In this document: in pieces, positions 7,633 through 14,881 of the stretch
Position numbering within the stretch: the stretch's first letter is position 1
How the letters are laid out: every line of letters begins with the position of its first letter
NCBI GenBank assembly: GCA_964632355.1
Contig: CAZWBW010000052.1
Coordinates: 1 to 19,958, forward strand
Direction: 5' to 3'
Origin: JALOAP01 sp964632355
Lineage (GTDB): Bacteria > Chloroflexota > Dehalococcoidia > Tepidiformales > Tepidiformaceae
Length of the DNA: 19,958 nt
The notes under the pieces: generated by a model
Database searches by the model: none
The model's input: only the letters and a program-made list of their open reading frames with translations
What the model was told of the DNA's origin: nothing
Translations under genes and position numbers: made by a program

Positions 7633-7732
7633 NNNNNNNNNNNNNNNNNNNNNNNNNNNNNNNNNNNNNNNNNNNNNNNNNNNNNNNNNNNNNNNNNNNN
7701 NNNNNNNNNNNNNNNNNNNNNNNNNNNNNNNN
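7633..7732. other. assembly gap of 100 Ns
   Basis: Exactly 100 Ns, the usual placeholder for a scaffold gap of unknown length. It removes the 3' end of the FecR-domain gene and possibly other sequence. The left side of the low-complexity Pro/Thr-coding tract abuts the gap, a likely reason for the assembly break. Confidence 0.95.
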
Positions 7733-8900
7733 TGCCCGGCTCGGCCGGCGATGGGCTGCCGGGGCCGCCTGTCTCGTGTTCGGTGGGGCCGCCGATGGCC
7801 GCGGCGGTGGTCGGCGGGGTGGGCGTAGCGGTGCTGCCCTCCTCCGCCGGCGTTGAGGTCGCGGTCTGGCTGCCCACCGCCGGTGGCGGGGAGGGCGTGG
7901 GCGAAGGACCGCCACCGGCGATGGGTGGCGTGGGCGTGGTTTCCGGCGGCGTCGGAACCTCCTCCGCGGGCGGCGACGGCGTACGGGACGGTGTGCCGGT
8001 GGGGTCGCCCGGCGGCTCGGGAGGAGAGGGGTTCGCCGTAGGCGTCTGTGTCGGCGTGGGCGGGGTCGCGGAGGGAGTCCCGGGTGTGCTGCTCGTGCCG
8101 GGCGTGGCCGGGTCCGGCGTTTCGGGGCTGTTGGAAGGCGTCGGTGCGCCGGCGGGCGCTCCCTCCGGGGCGGCGCCCGTGCCACCGTCCCCGGGAGACG
8201 CCGGGCCGCCGGCCGGTGGTGCCGTGTTCCCCGGTCCGGGGGCGATGAACAGGCGGTCTCCGCTGCGCAGCACCTGCATCCCCGACTCCGTTCGCACTTC
8301 GACGGTGCCTTCCGCGGCAGTGACCCATGTGCCATCGCCCGCGTCGTCGACGTGCAGGGTGCCGCCATCGCGGAGGCGCGCGTTGAAGCGGTTGCCGATC
8401 ACGACGGTGTTCGGCCGCCGGGCGGCCACGGCGACCTTTCCGGTGGCGAGCTCGATGCGCAGCCCGGTCGTTTCGTCGAAGTAACGCAGGCTGGTACCGG
8501 CGTCGAGTCCGATAGTCACATCGTCGCCAACGCCGATCCAGCTCGCGGTGATGGCCCGGACTTCGTCGCCGGGGGCGACCCGCGTACTGGCCCGGCCATT
8601 CACGAGCACTTCGCCGCTGGCCCGCGCGTGGGTCAGCGAATCGCCGCCGGGCGTGAGCAGCAGGTGGTTCGCCGCAAGGATTGCGGCCGCCACGCCGATT
8701 CCGGCCGGGATGGCGACCCACCGCTCCCGGAGGACCGCCGGGATGCGCCGGGACGCCGGGTCCTGTTCGCCGAGGTGCGCCATGATGCGAAGCCGAAGCG
8801 CTTCCCTCCGCTCGGGCGTTAGCGCCGGGGGCGCCGCCGCGCTAAGCAGGCGCTCCACCTGCCGGAATTCGTAGCCCCCGTCCCGTCTACGGCGCAGCAT
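7733..8900 (-). CDS. membrane-anchored FecR-domain protein, probable anti-sigma partner (3' end lost in gap)
   Basis: The visible 389 residues comprise a cytoplasmic N-terminus (1-60) with a helical EFRQVERLL...LTPERREALRLRIMAHL region, one membrane helix (about 61-82), and a FecR-like beta domain (about 90-220) with VAPGDEVRAITASW, IELATGKVAV and TWVTAAEGTVEVRT. From about 225 to the gap it is a low-complexity tail rich in Pro, Thr, Ser and Gly ('TPTPTQTPT'-like), probably exposed outside the cell. Its ATG lies 14 nt inside the sigma-factor gene, so the two are co-translated. FecR-domain proteins often control ECF sigma factors; the role here is inferred from that and from the overlap. The true C-terminus is unknown. 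Confidence 0.75.
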
Positions 8901-9507
8901 CGGCCATCACCTTTCGCATTCGGCGCAGGGCCCGCAGCAACATCTGCCGAACCGCTCCCTCGCGCTTTCCGAGCAGCGCAGCGATCTCCTCGTGGGACTT
9001 TTCGTTGAAGTAGCGGAGCACCACCACCTGCCGTTGGTCTTCCGTCAGCGAAGCAAGCGCGACCGATACGAGGCGGTGCACCTCGGCCGGGTCGGGGTGA
9101 ACCTCCGGCACTTCGTCCGCGAGATCGAGTTCGATGATCGGCAGGGTCTGTTCGCTCTTCCGCCAGTAGTCGCGGAGTTCGTTCCGGGCGATTGCGAAGA
9201 TCCAGGGGCGAAAGTGATTCGTGCCCGGCCGGTACCGCCGCGCCGAACGCCACGCCTTCAGGAACGTGTTCGCAACCAGGTCTTCGGCGACCGTCTCGTC
9301 CCGGCACTGCCCGCGCAGGTACCCGTAGAGGTCGTCGGCGAGCAGCATGTAGATCTGCTCAAAGGCGCTGCGGTCGCCCGTGGCCGAACGGGCCGCGAGG
9401 TGGTCGAGCACGTCCGCCTGTCCGTCGGCGTCGTTCGCGATGGTCGGCAGGTGCCAGGGTCTGTGCACACGCCCGTCCTTCCGATCGGTGGTCGCAGCCC
9501 CTCGCAT
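8887..9507 (-). CDS. ECF-type RNA polymerase sigma factor (sigma-70 family)
   Basis: The 206-aa protein has sigma region 2 at about residues 48-117 (FEQIYMLLADDLYGYLR, then AEDLVANTFLKAWR and FRPWIFAIARNELRDYWR) and sigma region 4 at about 148-201 (LASLTEDQRQVVVLRYF, SHEEIAALLGKREGAVRQML). It would direct RNA polymerase to a stress or envelope regulon. Residues 1-40 are a weakly conserved lead with no good Shine-Dalgarno, so the start may lie further in; a TAGTCT box is seen 18 nt before the ATG. It overlaps the FecR-domain gene by 14 nt, the usual sign of a sigma/anti-sigma pair. It is divergent from the 120-aa gene at 9636. Confidence 0.9.
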   Translation of the reverse strand: MRGAATTDRKDGRVHRPWHLPTIANDADGQADVLDHLAARSATGDRSAFEQIYMLLADDLYGYLRGQCRDETVAEDLVANTFLKAWRSARRYRPGTNHFRPWIFAIARNELRDYWRKSEQTLPIIELDLADEVPEVHPDPAEVHRLVSVALASLTEDQRQVVVLRYFNEKSHEEIAALLGKREGAVRQMLLRALRRMRKVMADAAP

Positions 9508-9622
9508 GGGCGAGGCGAGAACAGCAGACTAGCACCGGCGAGGACGCCCGGACGGCAAGACGTCGAGTCCTGATCAAACTCGCCTTTTCGTGGGCGACTA
9601 CGACGCGTTCGCATCCCGGCGG

Positions 9623-9628
9623 TATGCT
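9623..9628 (+). promoter_or_regulatory. -10-like box TATGCT, 7 nt before the gene at 9636
   Basis: GGTATGCTTGGTGCG immediately precedes the ATG at 9636. No Shine-Dalgarno is present and the spacing implies a leaderless or nearly leaderless transcript. The box itself contains an in-frame ATG (9624), a less likely start. Confidence 0.45.
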
Positions 9629-9635
9629 TGGTGCG

Positions 9636-9998
9636 ATGGCTGAGCAATATGTTGCCTCCGACAAGCGCACCGGGCTGGAGGTCGCTGTTACCGGCGAATT
9701 TCCGCCGCACCACGAAGACCGCATCCGCATCGCGCGGACCTCGACACTCTTTACGCGCCTGATGTCGTCGATCCTCTCGACGGAGAACGAGACCGAGCGC
9801 CGCCAGCGGTTCATCGCGGTCGAAACCCAGCTCGAACTGGCCGACGCGCTCATCCGCGAGGACATCGCCGAGGTCCAGCGGCTCATCCAGCAGACGATGG
9901 AGCGCATGGGCATCACAAAGGAGCAACTCGACGAACTGGCCCGGCGCATCATCGAACAGTTCGGCGAGGGCAACGAAGGCCTCGGCGGGCTGAACTAA
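9636..9998 (+). CDS. 120-aa helical protein of unknown function
   Basis: It starts MAEQYVASDKRTGLEV and is mostly alpha-helical from residue 28 on (ERRQRFIAVETQLELADALIREDIAEVQRLIQQTMERMGI). It then has a short helix (KEQLDELARRIIEQF) and a glycine-rich tail. There is no signal peptide or membrane helix. I do not recognise a family. Its TAA overlaps the end of the convergent gene: the two coding regions share four bases. The preceding open frame is longer but only antisense to the sigma gene. Confidence 0.65.
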   Translation: MAEQYVASDKRTGLEVAVTGEFPPHHEDRIRIARTSTLFTRLMSSILSTENETERRQRFIAVETQLELADALIREDIAEVQRLIQQTMERMGITKEQLDELARRIIEQFGEGNEGLGGLN

Positions 9999-10549
9999 GG
10001 CGCTTTCGTGGCCTGCCGATAGGCGGCGAGCGCTTCGCGGCCCATCACCGCGAGGTCTGGCTGTGCGCCACTGCGAGAGACGCCCGCCGCGACCTGGTTC
10101 CACAACGTCACCACATGCTGGAGTTGTTCGCGCTGGTAGAGCGCATAGGCGGCGGCCGCTCGCCAGAGCGCGTCGCCGAGCGGCCCGGGGGCCGCGTCAC
10201 CGTCGCGCGCTGCTTCCCAGGCCACCCGCGTCGCGAGGTGGTCCCACGGCCACGCAAGAACCACCCGGTCGCGATCGGCGAGCGCCGCGCGGAAGGCGTC
10301 GGCCGTGCGGCGAGCGAGCACCTCCGCTTCGTTCGCGGCGTCCGGGTGCTTCGCGCTCTCCTCGCGAGCGGCCTCGGGGTCGGCGAACGCCGCGCCGAGC
10401 AGCAGCGAGGCGGCGTTGGCACACACCTGCTCGAGCCGCGCGAACGTCATCTCGGTAAGCGGCTCGTCCTTCGCGAACGAACGGAGCGTCCATTCCCCGA
10501 ACGACGGCACGGGTGGTGGCGCGGAACGGCGGCGGCGAAACAGGCGCAT
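9995..10549 (-). CDS. 184-aa protein of unknown function downstream of hemC
   Basis: The protein starts MRLFRRRRSAPPPVPSFGEW, a basic and proline-rich lead. The rest is alanine-rich and helical (FARLEQVCANAASLLLGAAF, LARRTADAFRAALAD, LGDALWRAAAAYALYQREQLQHVV). No signal peptide, clear membrane helix or enzyme motif is visible. It follows hemC by 44 nt on the same strand but has its own GACAAT box 6 nt before the ATG, so it may be transcribed from hemC and from a leaderless promoter. Its stop overlaps the stop of the convergent gene. Confidence 0.65.
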   Translation of the reverse strand: MRLFRRRRSAPPPVPSFGEWTLRSFAKDEPLTEMTFARLEQVCANAASLLLGAAFADPEAAREESAKHPDAANEAEVLARRTADAFRAALADRDRVVLAWPWDHLATRVAWEAARDGDAAPGPLGDALWRAAAAYALYQREQLQHVVTLWNQVAAGVSRSGAQPDLAVMGREALAAYRQATKAP

Positions 10550-10555
10550 ACCGGG

Positions 10556-10561
10556 ATTGTC
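10556..10561 (-). promoter_or_regulatory. -10-like box GACAAT, 6 nt before the gene starting at 10549
   Basis: GACAAT-CCCGGT-ATG on the minus strand repeats the 6-nt spacing seen at hemC and the LOG gene. No Shine-Dalgarno is present. Confidence 0.4.
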
Positions 10562-10593
10562 GGCGTGTAGCGAACGCCCGCCCAGTTCGACCG

Positions 10594-11478
10594 CTACCGC
10601 ATCCCCGCCCGCGCCATCAGCTCGCGCGCGAGTTCGCGGCCGAGCCCGGCAGCGGCGTCGGCTGGGCCGGTGATCTTCGAACGCACGATGTTCCCCTCCG
10701 GCGCAAGCAGCCCGTGGAGCTTTAGCGTCGTGCCGAAGTGCTCGGCGAAGGCAGCCGCGGGGAAGCTGCAGCCCGCGTCGATCTCGGCGAGGAACGCGCG
10801 TTCGGCGGCGACGGACTGCCGGATGGCCTGGTCGTCGATGGCGGCGAGCAGGCGGCGCGTCTCGGCATCGCCGGCCCGGCATTCGACCGCGATGACGCCC
10901 TGCGCCGGCGCGGGCACGATGTCGTACAGCCCGAACACCTGCGTCACGCGGTCTTCGAGGCCAAGGCGGCGAAGGCCCGCGAGCGCCAGCACAATCGCGT
11001 CGTATTCGCCGTCGTCGAGCTTCCGCAACCGGGTGTCGACGTTGCCGCGGATGGGCCGGATATCGAGGTCCGCCCGGATGCCGCGGATCTGCGCTTCGCG
11101 GCGCGGCGAACTGGTGCCGACGACAGCGCCTGCCGGCAGTTCGAGCAGCGTCTTGCCAGACCGGCTGACCAGCGCGTCCCGCGGGTCTTCGCGCACTGGC
11201 ACGGCCGCGATCACCAGCCCTTCCGGGCGCTTCGTCGGCAGGTCCTTGAACGAGTGGACGGCGACATCGATTTCGCCGGCCTGCAGCGCCTGCTGGATGG
11301 TGCTCGTGAACCAGCCCACGCCTTCGGAGAGCGCGCTCGCCTGGTCGCGGTCGCCCGCAGTCGTGATCTCGACGAGTTCGATTTCGAGCCCCGGGTGCGC
11401 CTCCCGGAGGCGGTCGGCGACATAGTTGGTCTGGGCGAGGGCGAGTTTGCTTGCGCGGGTGCCAATGCGGAGGGCCAT
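10594..11478 (-). CDS. hemC: hydroxymethylbilane synthase (porphobilinogen deaminase)
   Basis: HemC (EC 2.5.1.61) joins four porphobilinogens into hydroxymethylbilane in haem, cobalamin and related tetrapyrrole synthesis. The 294-aa product is of normal length. The start MALRIGTRASKLALAQ is typical. HSFKDLPT (75-82) holds the catalytic Asp79, GTSSPRREAQ (121-130) and RGNVDTRLRKL (144-154) bind the substrate carboxylates, and Cys237 in DAGCSFP carries the dipyrromethane cofactor. A much longer open frame upstream is antisense to the phosphotransferase gene and is not real. No hemD or hemB lies next to it. The start lacks a Shine-Dalgarno and has CACAAT 6 nt upstream. Confidence 0.95.
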   Translation of the reverse strand: MALRIGTRASKLALAQTNYVADRLREAHPGLEIELVEITTAGDRDQASALSEGVGWFTSTIQQALQAGEIDVAVHSFKDLPTKRPEGLVIAAVPVREDPRDALVSRSGKTLLELPAGAVVGTSSPRREAQIRGIRADLDIRPIRGNVDTRLRKLDDGEYDAIVLALAGLRRLGLEDRVTQVFGLYDIVPAPAQGVIAVECRAGDAETRRLLAAIDDQAIRQSVAAERAFLAEIDAGCSFPAAAFAEHFGTTLKLHGLLAPEGNIVRSKITGPADAAAGLGRELARELMARAGMR

Positions 11479-11484
11479 GCGCCC

Positions 11485-11490
11485 ATTGTG
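11485..11490 (-). promoter_or_regulatory. -10-like box CACAAT of hemC
   Basis: CACAAT-GGGCGC-ATG on the minus strand gives 6-nt spacing, with no Shine-Dalgarno. It suggests leaderless hemC mRNA. It is part of a divergent promoter region with the phosphotransferase gene. Confidence 0.45.
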
Positions 11491-11573
11491 GCCTTGCGAA
11501 CGAGGACTGGCGAACGGCGAGCGTTGAAGTACGACGGCGAAACGTTCGAGCGCTCGGTTGGGCGAGAGACAGG

Positions 11574-11579
11574 TATACT
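11574..11579 (+). promoter_or_regulatory. -10 box TATACT of the phosphotransferase gene
   Basis: TATACT matches the -10 consensus at five of six positions and lies 10 nt before the ATG at 11590, so the leader would be about 4 nt or nil. The stretch TACTTTCGCCC recurs just upstream of the D,D-carboxypeptidase GTG. Confidence 0.55.
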
Positions 11580-11589
11580 TTCGCCCACC

Positions 11590-12660
11590 ATGACCACCAG
11601 CGATGTCCCTGCAGGCATTAACTACGAAAACGTCTCGCGCTTCTTCGCCGAGAACATCGAAGGCGGCGACGCACCGCTCACGTTCACGCTCATTGGCGAC
11701 GGCCGTTCGAACCTGACGTATATGGTCACGGCCGGCGACCGGCGCTGGGTGATGCGGCGGCCCCCGCTCGGCCACGTGCTGCCCACCGCGCACGACATGG
11801 TGCGCGAGTACAAAGTCCTCTCGGCCCTCGCCGATACCGATGTGCCGGTGCCGCGCCCGCTCGCGCTCTGCGAAGACAACAGCGTAAACGAGTATCCCTT
11901 CTACGTGATGGAGTACCGCGACGGGGTCATCATCTCGAGCGAACTCCCCGAAGGGTACGCAACCACGCCCGAAGAGCGGCGGGCCATCAGCATCGCGCTC
12001 GTCGACACACTCGTGAAGCTGCACGCAGTCGACTACGAAGCTGTCGGGCTGGGCGACTTCGGGCGACCGGCGGGCTACCTCGAGCGGCAGGTCCGGCGCT
12101 GGTCCGAACAGTGGGAGCGTTCGAAGACAGGCGAACTCCCCGAGATCGATGAGCTCATCCGGCGCCTGCGGGCGTCGCTCCCCGAAAGCCCCGCGCCGAC
12201 CATCGTGCACGGCGACTACCGGCTCGGGAACATGGCGCTCGACCCCAAGGACCCGGGCAAGGTCGTCGCCATCTTCGACTGGGAGATGTCGACGCTCGGC
12301 GACCCGCTGAGCGACCTTGGCTACACGCTCGTGTACTGGGGCAACCCCGACGACCCCGAGGAGAAGCTGGCCCTCCGGCCGGGCGCCCGCGTCACGGCGC
12401 AGGAAGGCTTCCTGCGGCGAGAAGAGCTCGTCGAGGAGTACGCAAAGCGCAGCGGCCGCGACGTCGAGAACATCACCTGGTACGAAGTGTTCGCGCAGTA
12501 CAAGCTCGCCGTCATCACCGAGGGCATCTATGCGCGGCACCTGCAGGGCAAGACGTACGGCAAGGGGTTCGAAGGTATGCAGCGCAGCGCCCCGCGCTAC
12601 GTCGAACTTGCCCTCGACCTCGCCAGCCGCTCGTCGAACCCGAAGCTGAGGGGCGAATAG
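11590..12660 (+). CDS. phosphotransferase family protein (ACAD10/11 APH-like kinase domain)
   Basis: The 356-aa protein has the aminoglycoside-phosphotransferase/choline-kinase fold (PF01636). A glycine-rich start is at GDGRSNLTYMV (37-47), with Lys or its equivalent in RRWVMRRPP (51-59). The hinge is YVMEYRDGVI (105-114), the catalytic loop IVHGDYRLGNM (205-215) and the metal-binding segment IFDWEMSTLGDPLSDLG (228-244). This subgroup resembles the kinase domain of human ACAD10/11, thought to phosphorylate 4-hydroxyacyl-CoAs, and is common beside acyl-CoA metabolism genes. The exact substrate is unknown; antibiotic resistance is unlikely. It is divergent from hemC, with a leaderless-type promoter, and ends before an intrinsic terminator. 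Confidence 0.9.
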   Translation: MTTSDVPAGINYENVSRFFAENIEGGDAPLTFTLIGDGRSNLTYMVTAGDRRWVMRRPPLGHVLPTAHDMVREYKVLSALADTDVPVPRPLALCEDNSVNEYPFYVMEYRDGVIISSELPEGYATTPEERRAISIALVDTLVKLHAVDYEAVGLGDFGRPAGYLERQVRRWSEQWERSKTGELPEIDELIRRLRASLPESPAPTIVHGDYRLGNMALDPKDPGKVVAIFDWEMSTLGDPLSDLGYTLVYWGNPDDPEEKLALRPGARVTAQEGFLRREELVEEYAKRSGRDVENITWYEVFAQYKLAVITEGIYARHLQGKTYGKGFEGMQRSAPRYVELALDLASRSSNPKLRGE

Positions 12661-12670
12661 AAGCCGTAGG

Positions 12671-12702
12671 CAGTTGGCTTTTTGGCTATTGGCTGTTGGC
12701 CC
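12671..12702. repeat. GGCTATTGGC-type short repeat after the phosphotransferase gene
   Basis: The string includes GGCTATTGGCTGTTGG, identical to the 16 nt at 1735-1750, preceded by the variant GTTGGCTTTTTGG. It begins 10 nt after the stop codon. Confidence 0.7.
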
Positions 12703-12711
12703 AGCACCACT

Positions 12712-12736
12712 AGGGAGCGCGAACGCGCTCCCTTTT
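12712..12736 (+). terminator. intrinsic terminator
   Basis: AGGGAGCGC (12712-12720), loop GAAC, GCGCTCCCT (12725-12733) and then TTTCTTC. The perfect 9-bp stem with a T-rich tail ends the phosphotransferase transcript. The stem shares AGGGAGCG with the REP-like core, so it may derive from one. Confidence 0.75.
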
Positions 12737-12788
12737 CTTCGCTCCGGATTCCCACGGCAATGCCACCTGACAGCCGACAGCCCCAATC

Positions 12789-12818
12789 AGTACCGCGACC
12801 GCAAGGGAGTGTCCGCCC
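12789..12818 (+). repeat. REP-like core, copy B
   Basis: AGTACCGCGACCG followed by CAAGGGAGTGTCCGCCC. The first 13 bases are identical to copy C at 19001, and the rest differs by a few changes. It lies between two strings of CAGCCGACAGCC type, as copy A does. Confidence 0.65.
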
Positions 12819-12865
12819 TCGCTCTTTGCCTCCGCGCTTCGGGATCGATACACACCGTCCGGCCA

Positions 12866-12899
12866 GCAACCGGCAGCCGACAGCCGATGGCCGATAGCC
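12866..12899. repeat. CAGCCGACAGCCGATGGCC-type repeat
   Basis: The string GGCAGCCGACAGCCGATGG with CCGATAGCC is the C-for-T version of the GGCTATTGGC repeats in inverse orientation. It ends at the stop codon of the D,D-carboxypeptidase gene and, with 12671-12702, frames copy B of the REP-like core. Confidence 0.6.
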
Positions 12900-13855
12900 C
12901 TACCCGCCGACAGCCGCGAACGCCCAGTCCAGCAGCGCCGCTGCGTCGGCGTCGCGTTCGGGCGCGTTGAGCAGGACGGCGAACAGGCGGCGGCCGTCAC
13001 GTGTCGCGGAGGCGACCAGCGTGCGGCCCGCGCGGTAGGTGAATCCCGTCTTCACGCCGTCGGCGCCCGGGTATCCGAGAAAGCTGTTCACATTGTGCAG
13101 CGGGATCTCGCGAGAGCCGTACGCCATCCAGCGGTCGGCGCGTGCGAGTTCGGCGAAGGTCGTGTTCGCCATCGCGTAGCGCGCAAGCAGCGCGAGGTCG
13201 TGCGCTGTCGAGTAATGGTTTCGCGACGCCAGCCCATGCGGGTCGACAAAGTGCGTGTTTTCGAGGCCCAGCCGCCGAACGAGGTCGTTCATGCGCTCGA
13301 CGAACGCGGCGTCGGAGCCATCGACCGCCCGCGCGAGCGCCAGCGCGGCGTCGTTGCCCGAATGGAGCATCAGCCCGTACAGCAGATCGCGAACCGTGAA
13401 CTGGTCGCCGGCGTGCAAGCCCATGACCGAACTCCCGCGCATCCACCGCGAATCGACATCGACCGTGACCACGGTGTCGAGCGAGATGCCACTTTCGAGC
13501 ACCGCCATGGCGGTCGCGATCTTCGTCAGACTGGCGATTGGCAGCGGGACGTCGCCGCCTTTGTCGTAGAGCACCGCGCCGGACGGCTCGTCGAGAACGA
13601 CCGCGGCGGTAGCCGAGACCCTCGGCACCGGCAGGTCGCGGAGTGGAGGCGGCGGCGCCCATGCCGCGGGCTGCAGCGAAGGCTCGGCTGGCCGCTCGGC
13701 CGGGATCTCCGGCGCGGCGAGCGCCGAGAGCGCTTCCTGGTGCGGCGGCTCGGCGAACGCAACGGGAGCAGCGTTTCCTGGACCAGTGGGCTCAGCGGCA
13801 CACGCGGCGAAGAGCAACGCGGCACCGGCACGNNNNNNNNNNCGGGTAGCTTCAC
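12900..13855 (-). CDS. D-alanyl-D-alanine carboxypeptidase (S11 family) lipoprotein; start cut by a gap
   Basis: This penicillin-binding-protein-type serine peptidase trims the terminal D-Ala of peptidoglycan peptides outside the membrane. The motifs are in the family order: SLTK (13532-13521), SGN (13361-13353) and KTG (13052-13044). A lipobox LLFAAC (Cys at 13802-13800) and a Pro/Ala-rich linker precede the catalytic domain, so it is a lipid-anchored enzyme. The start lies beside the 10-N gap. The best candidate is GTG at 13855, starting (M)KLP, 7 nt after a TACTTT box, but with exactly 10 Ns this would be out of frame by two bases; a true gap of 8 or 11 would fix it. The GTG is therefore inferred. 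A GNAT gene lies upstream on the same strand. Confidence 0.88.
13833..13842. other. assembly gap of 10 Ns
   Basis: Ten Ns sit in the signal-peptide region of the D,D-carboxypeptidase gene. Frame analysis suggests that the real length is not 10. Confidence 0.9.
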
Positions 13856-13862
13856 GCGGGCG

Positions 13863-13868
13863 AAAGTA
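13863..13868 (-). promoter_or_regulatory. -10-like box TACTTT before the D,D-carboxypeptidase GTG
   Basis: On the minus strand GCTACTTTCGCCCGC-GTG resembles the sequence before the phosphotransferase ATG (TATACTTTCGCCCACC) and the lipoprotein ATG (GCTACCTTCGCTCCC). Confidence 0.4.
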
Positions 13869-13918
13869 GCGCCGGTTGGTCAAGCAGCAGTCAGCTTTTC
13901 CGCTTCCTTGGTTTAGGT

Positions 13919-14044
13919 GGCTATCGGCTGGCGGCGGCGTCGGCCATCGGCCATCGGCTGCCCTCTGTCGAGGGTGTAGACGCCGCAGCACGAGAGAAGC
14001 CACAGCGCTAAGCACGAAGCTCTAAGAACTCAGCACTAAGAACT
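13919..14044. repeat. two kinds of intergenic repeat between the carboxypeptidase and GNAT genes
   Basis: From 13919 to 13962 there is a string of GGCTATCGGCTGG and CGGCCATCGGCCATCGGCTG units of the GGCTAT[T/C]GGC family. From 14007 to 14044 there is a second type with steps CTAAGCAC, CTCTAAGAACT and CACTAAGAACT. The second string runs into the last codons and the stop (14036-14038) of the GNAT gene. No gene was seen in this stretch. Confidence 0.65.
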
Positions 14045-14848
14045 GGCCCAACCGCTCCCGAGTTCGAACCCCGTGATCTCCCGGAACTCGACGAACCCGA
14101 GTGACCGGGCAAGCCGCACCGATGGTTCGTTCGTTGCGGCGCAACTCCACGCGGGGATGAACCCCCGTTCGCGGCACGATGCGATGAACGCCAGCGCCGC
14201 CGCAGCCGCAAGCCCCTGCCGGCGGTAGGCAGGGTCGGTGCAGATCTCGATCTCCGCCTCGACTGCGCCTTCCGGCCCACCGATCGCACACGCCGCGCAG
14301 AAGGCGACCGGCCAGTCGTCGTGCATCACCGCCCAGCCGAAGCTATTCGCAGCCATCGCCTCGGCGCCGCGCCAGGCCACCTGAACCACCCACGGGTCGA
14401 GCCGTGGTTCCATGAACCGCGAAACGATCTCGGCATCGAGCGGTGCGAGCCGCAGGAAGTCCGGTAGCACCCTTTCGGTCACCCTCGCGGCCTCGGGCAC
14501 GAAATGGAACTCCTTCCGCCGCGAGATGCGCGTGAACATCGGCCGAAGCACCGGTTCCCACGCCGGGTCGGTGCACCAGAGCCCTGTGTTGTGCCCGCCG
14601 GGGAGTCGTTCGAGAACACGGGGCACCGCCACCGCAACGAGCTCCGCGTTCGGTTCGCCCAGCACGAACCAGAACTCGCAGAAGTTGCACACCACCGCCG
14701 ACCGCGGCCGCTCCGGGCGGTCGACCCAGACCTCGCCGGGTTGCCGTCCCTGCAGGACCGACCAGACGAACGCCATGTGGCCGGCGTCGCGGTGCGACGG
14801 CACGAGCGGTGCCACGCACATGAAGTCGGCCGGTTCGAGCCGGTGCAT
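14036..14848 (-). CDS. GNAT family N-acetyltransferase (PF12746-like)
   Basis: The 270-aa protein has a C-terminal GNAT domain: IEICTDPAYRRQGLAAAAALAFI (acetyl-CoA loop RRQGLA, 209-214), then PAWSCAATNEPSVRLARSLGF (232-252). The combination of WSC, N-x-x-S and a late LGF fits the PF12746 group, which includes the zwittermicin A resistance protein ZmaR. The N-terminal half, with several Cys and Trp (CNFCEFW, LWCTDP), is less conserved and may bind substrate. The natural acceptor is unknown. A TACACT box lies 7 nt before the ATG, again without a Shine-Dalgarno. Confidence 0.8.
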   Translation of the reverse strand: MHRLEPADFMCVAPLVPSHRDAGHMAFVWSVLQGRQPGEVWVDRPERPRSAVVCNFCEFWFVLGEPNAELVAVAVPRVLERLPGGHNTGLWCTDPAWEPVLRPMFTRISRRKEFHFVPEAARVTERVLPDFLRLAPLDAEIVSRFMEPRLDPWVVQVAWRGAEAMAANSFGWAVMHDDWPVAFCAACAIGGPEGAVEAEIEICTDPAYRRQGLAAAAALAFIASCRERGFIPAWSCAATNEPSVRLARSLGFVEFREITGFELGSGWASS

Positions 14849-14855
14849 TTGGCGG

Positions 14856-14861
14856 AGTGTA
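14856..14861 (-). promoter_or_regulatory. -10-like box TACACT, 7 nt before the GNAT start
   Basis: TACACT-CCGCCAA-ATG on the minus strand. The spacing predicts a leaderless transcript separate from the protease gene upstream. Confidence 0.5.
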
Positions 14862-14881
14862 GAGACGCAGCCGCGGTTTCG

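Noticed and set aside
7783..8484. A Gly/Val-rich plus-strand protein
   Set aside because: It is the complement of the Pro/Thr-rich tail of the FecR-domain protein.
11590..12660. An antibiotic-resistance aminoglycoside phosphotransferase
   Set aside because: The motifs fit the ACAD10/11-like subgroup of the fold, not resistance enzymes.
11479..12786. A long N-terminal extension of HemC
   Set aside because: It lies antisense to the phosphotransferase gene, while HemC proteins of normal length start at MALRIGTRAS.
14036..14848. A self-resistance gene of the zwittermicin type
   Set aside because: Only the broad PF12746 fold is shared; no biosynthetic genes are nearby.
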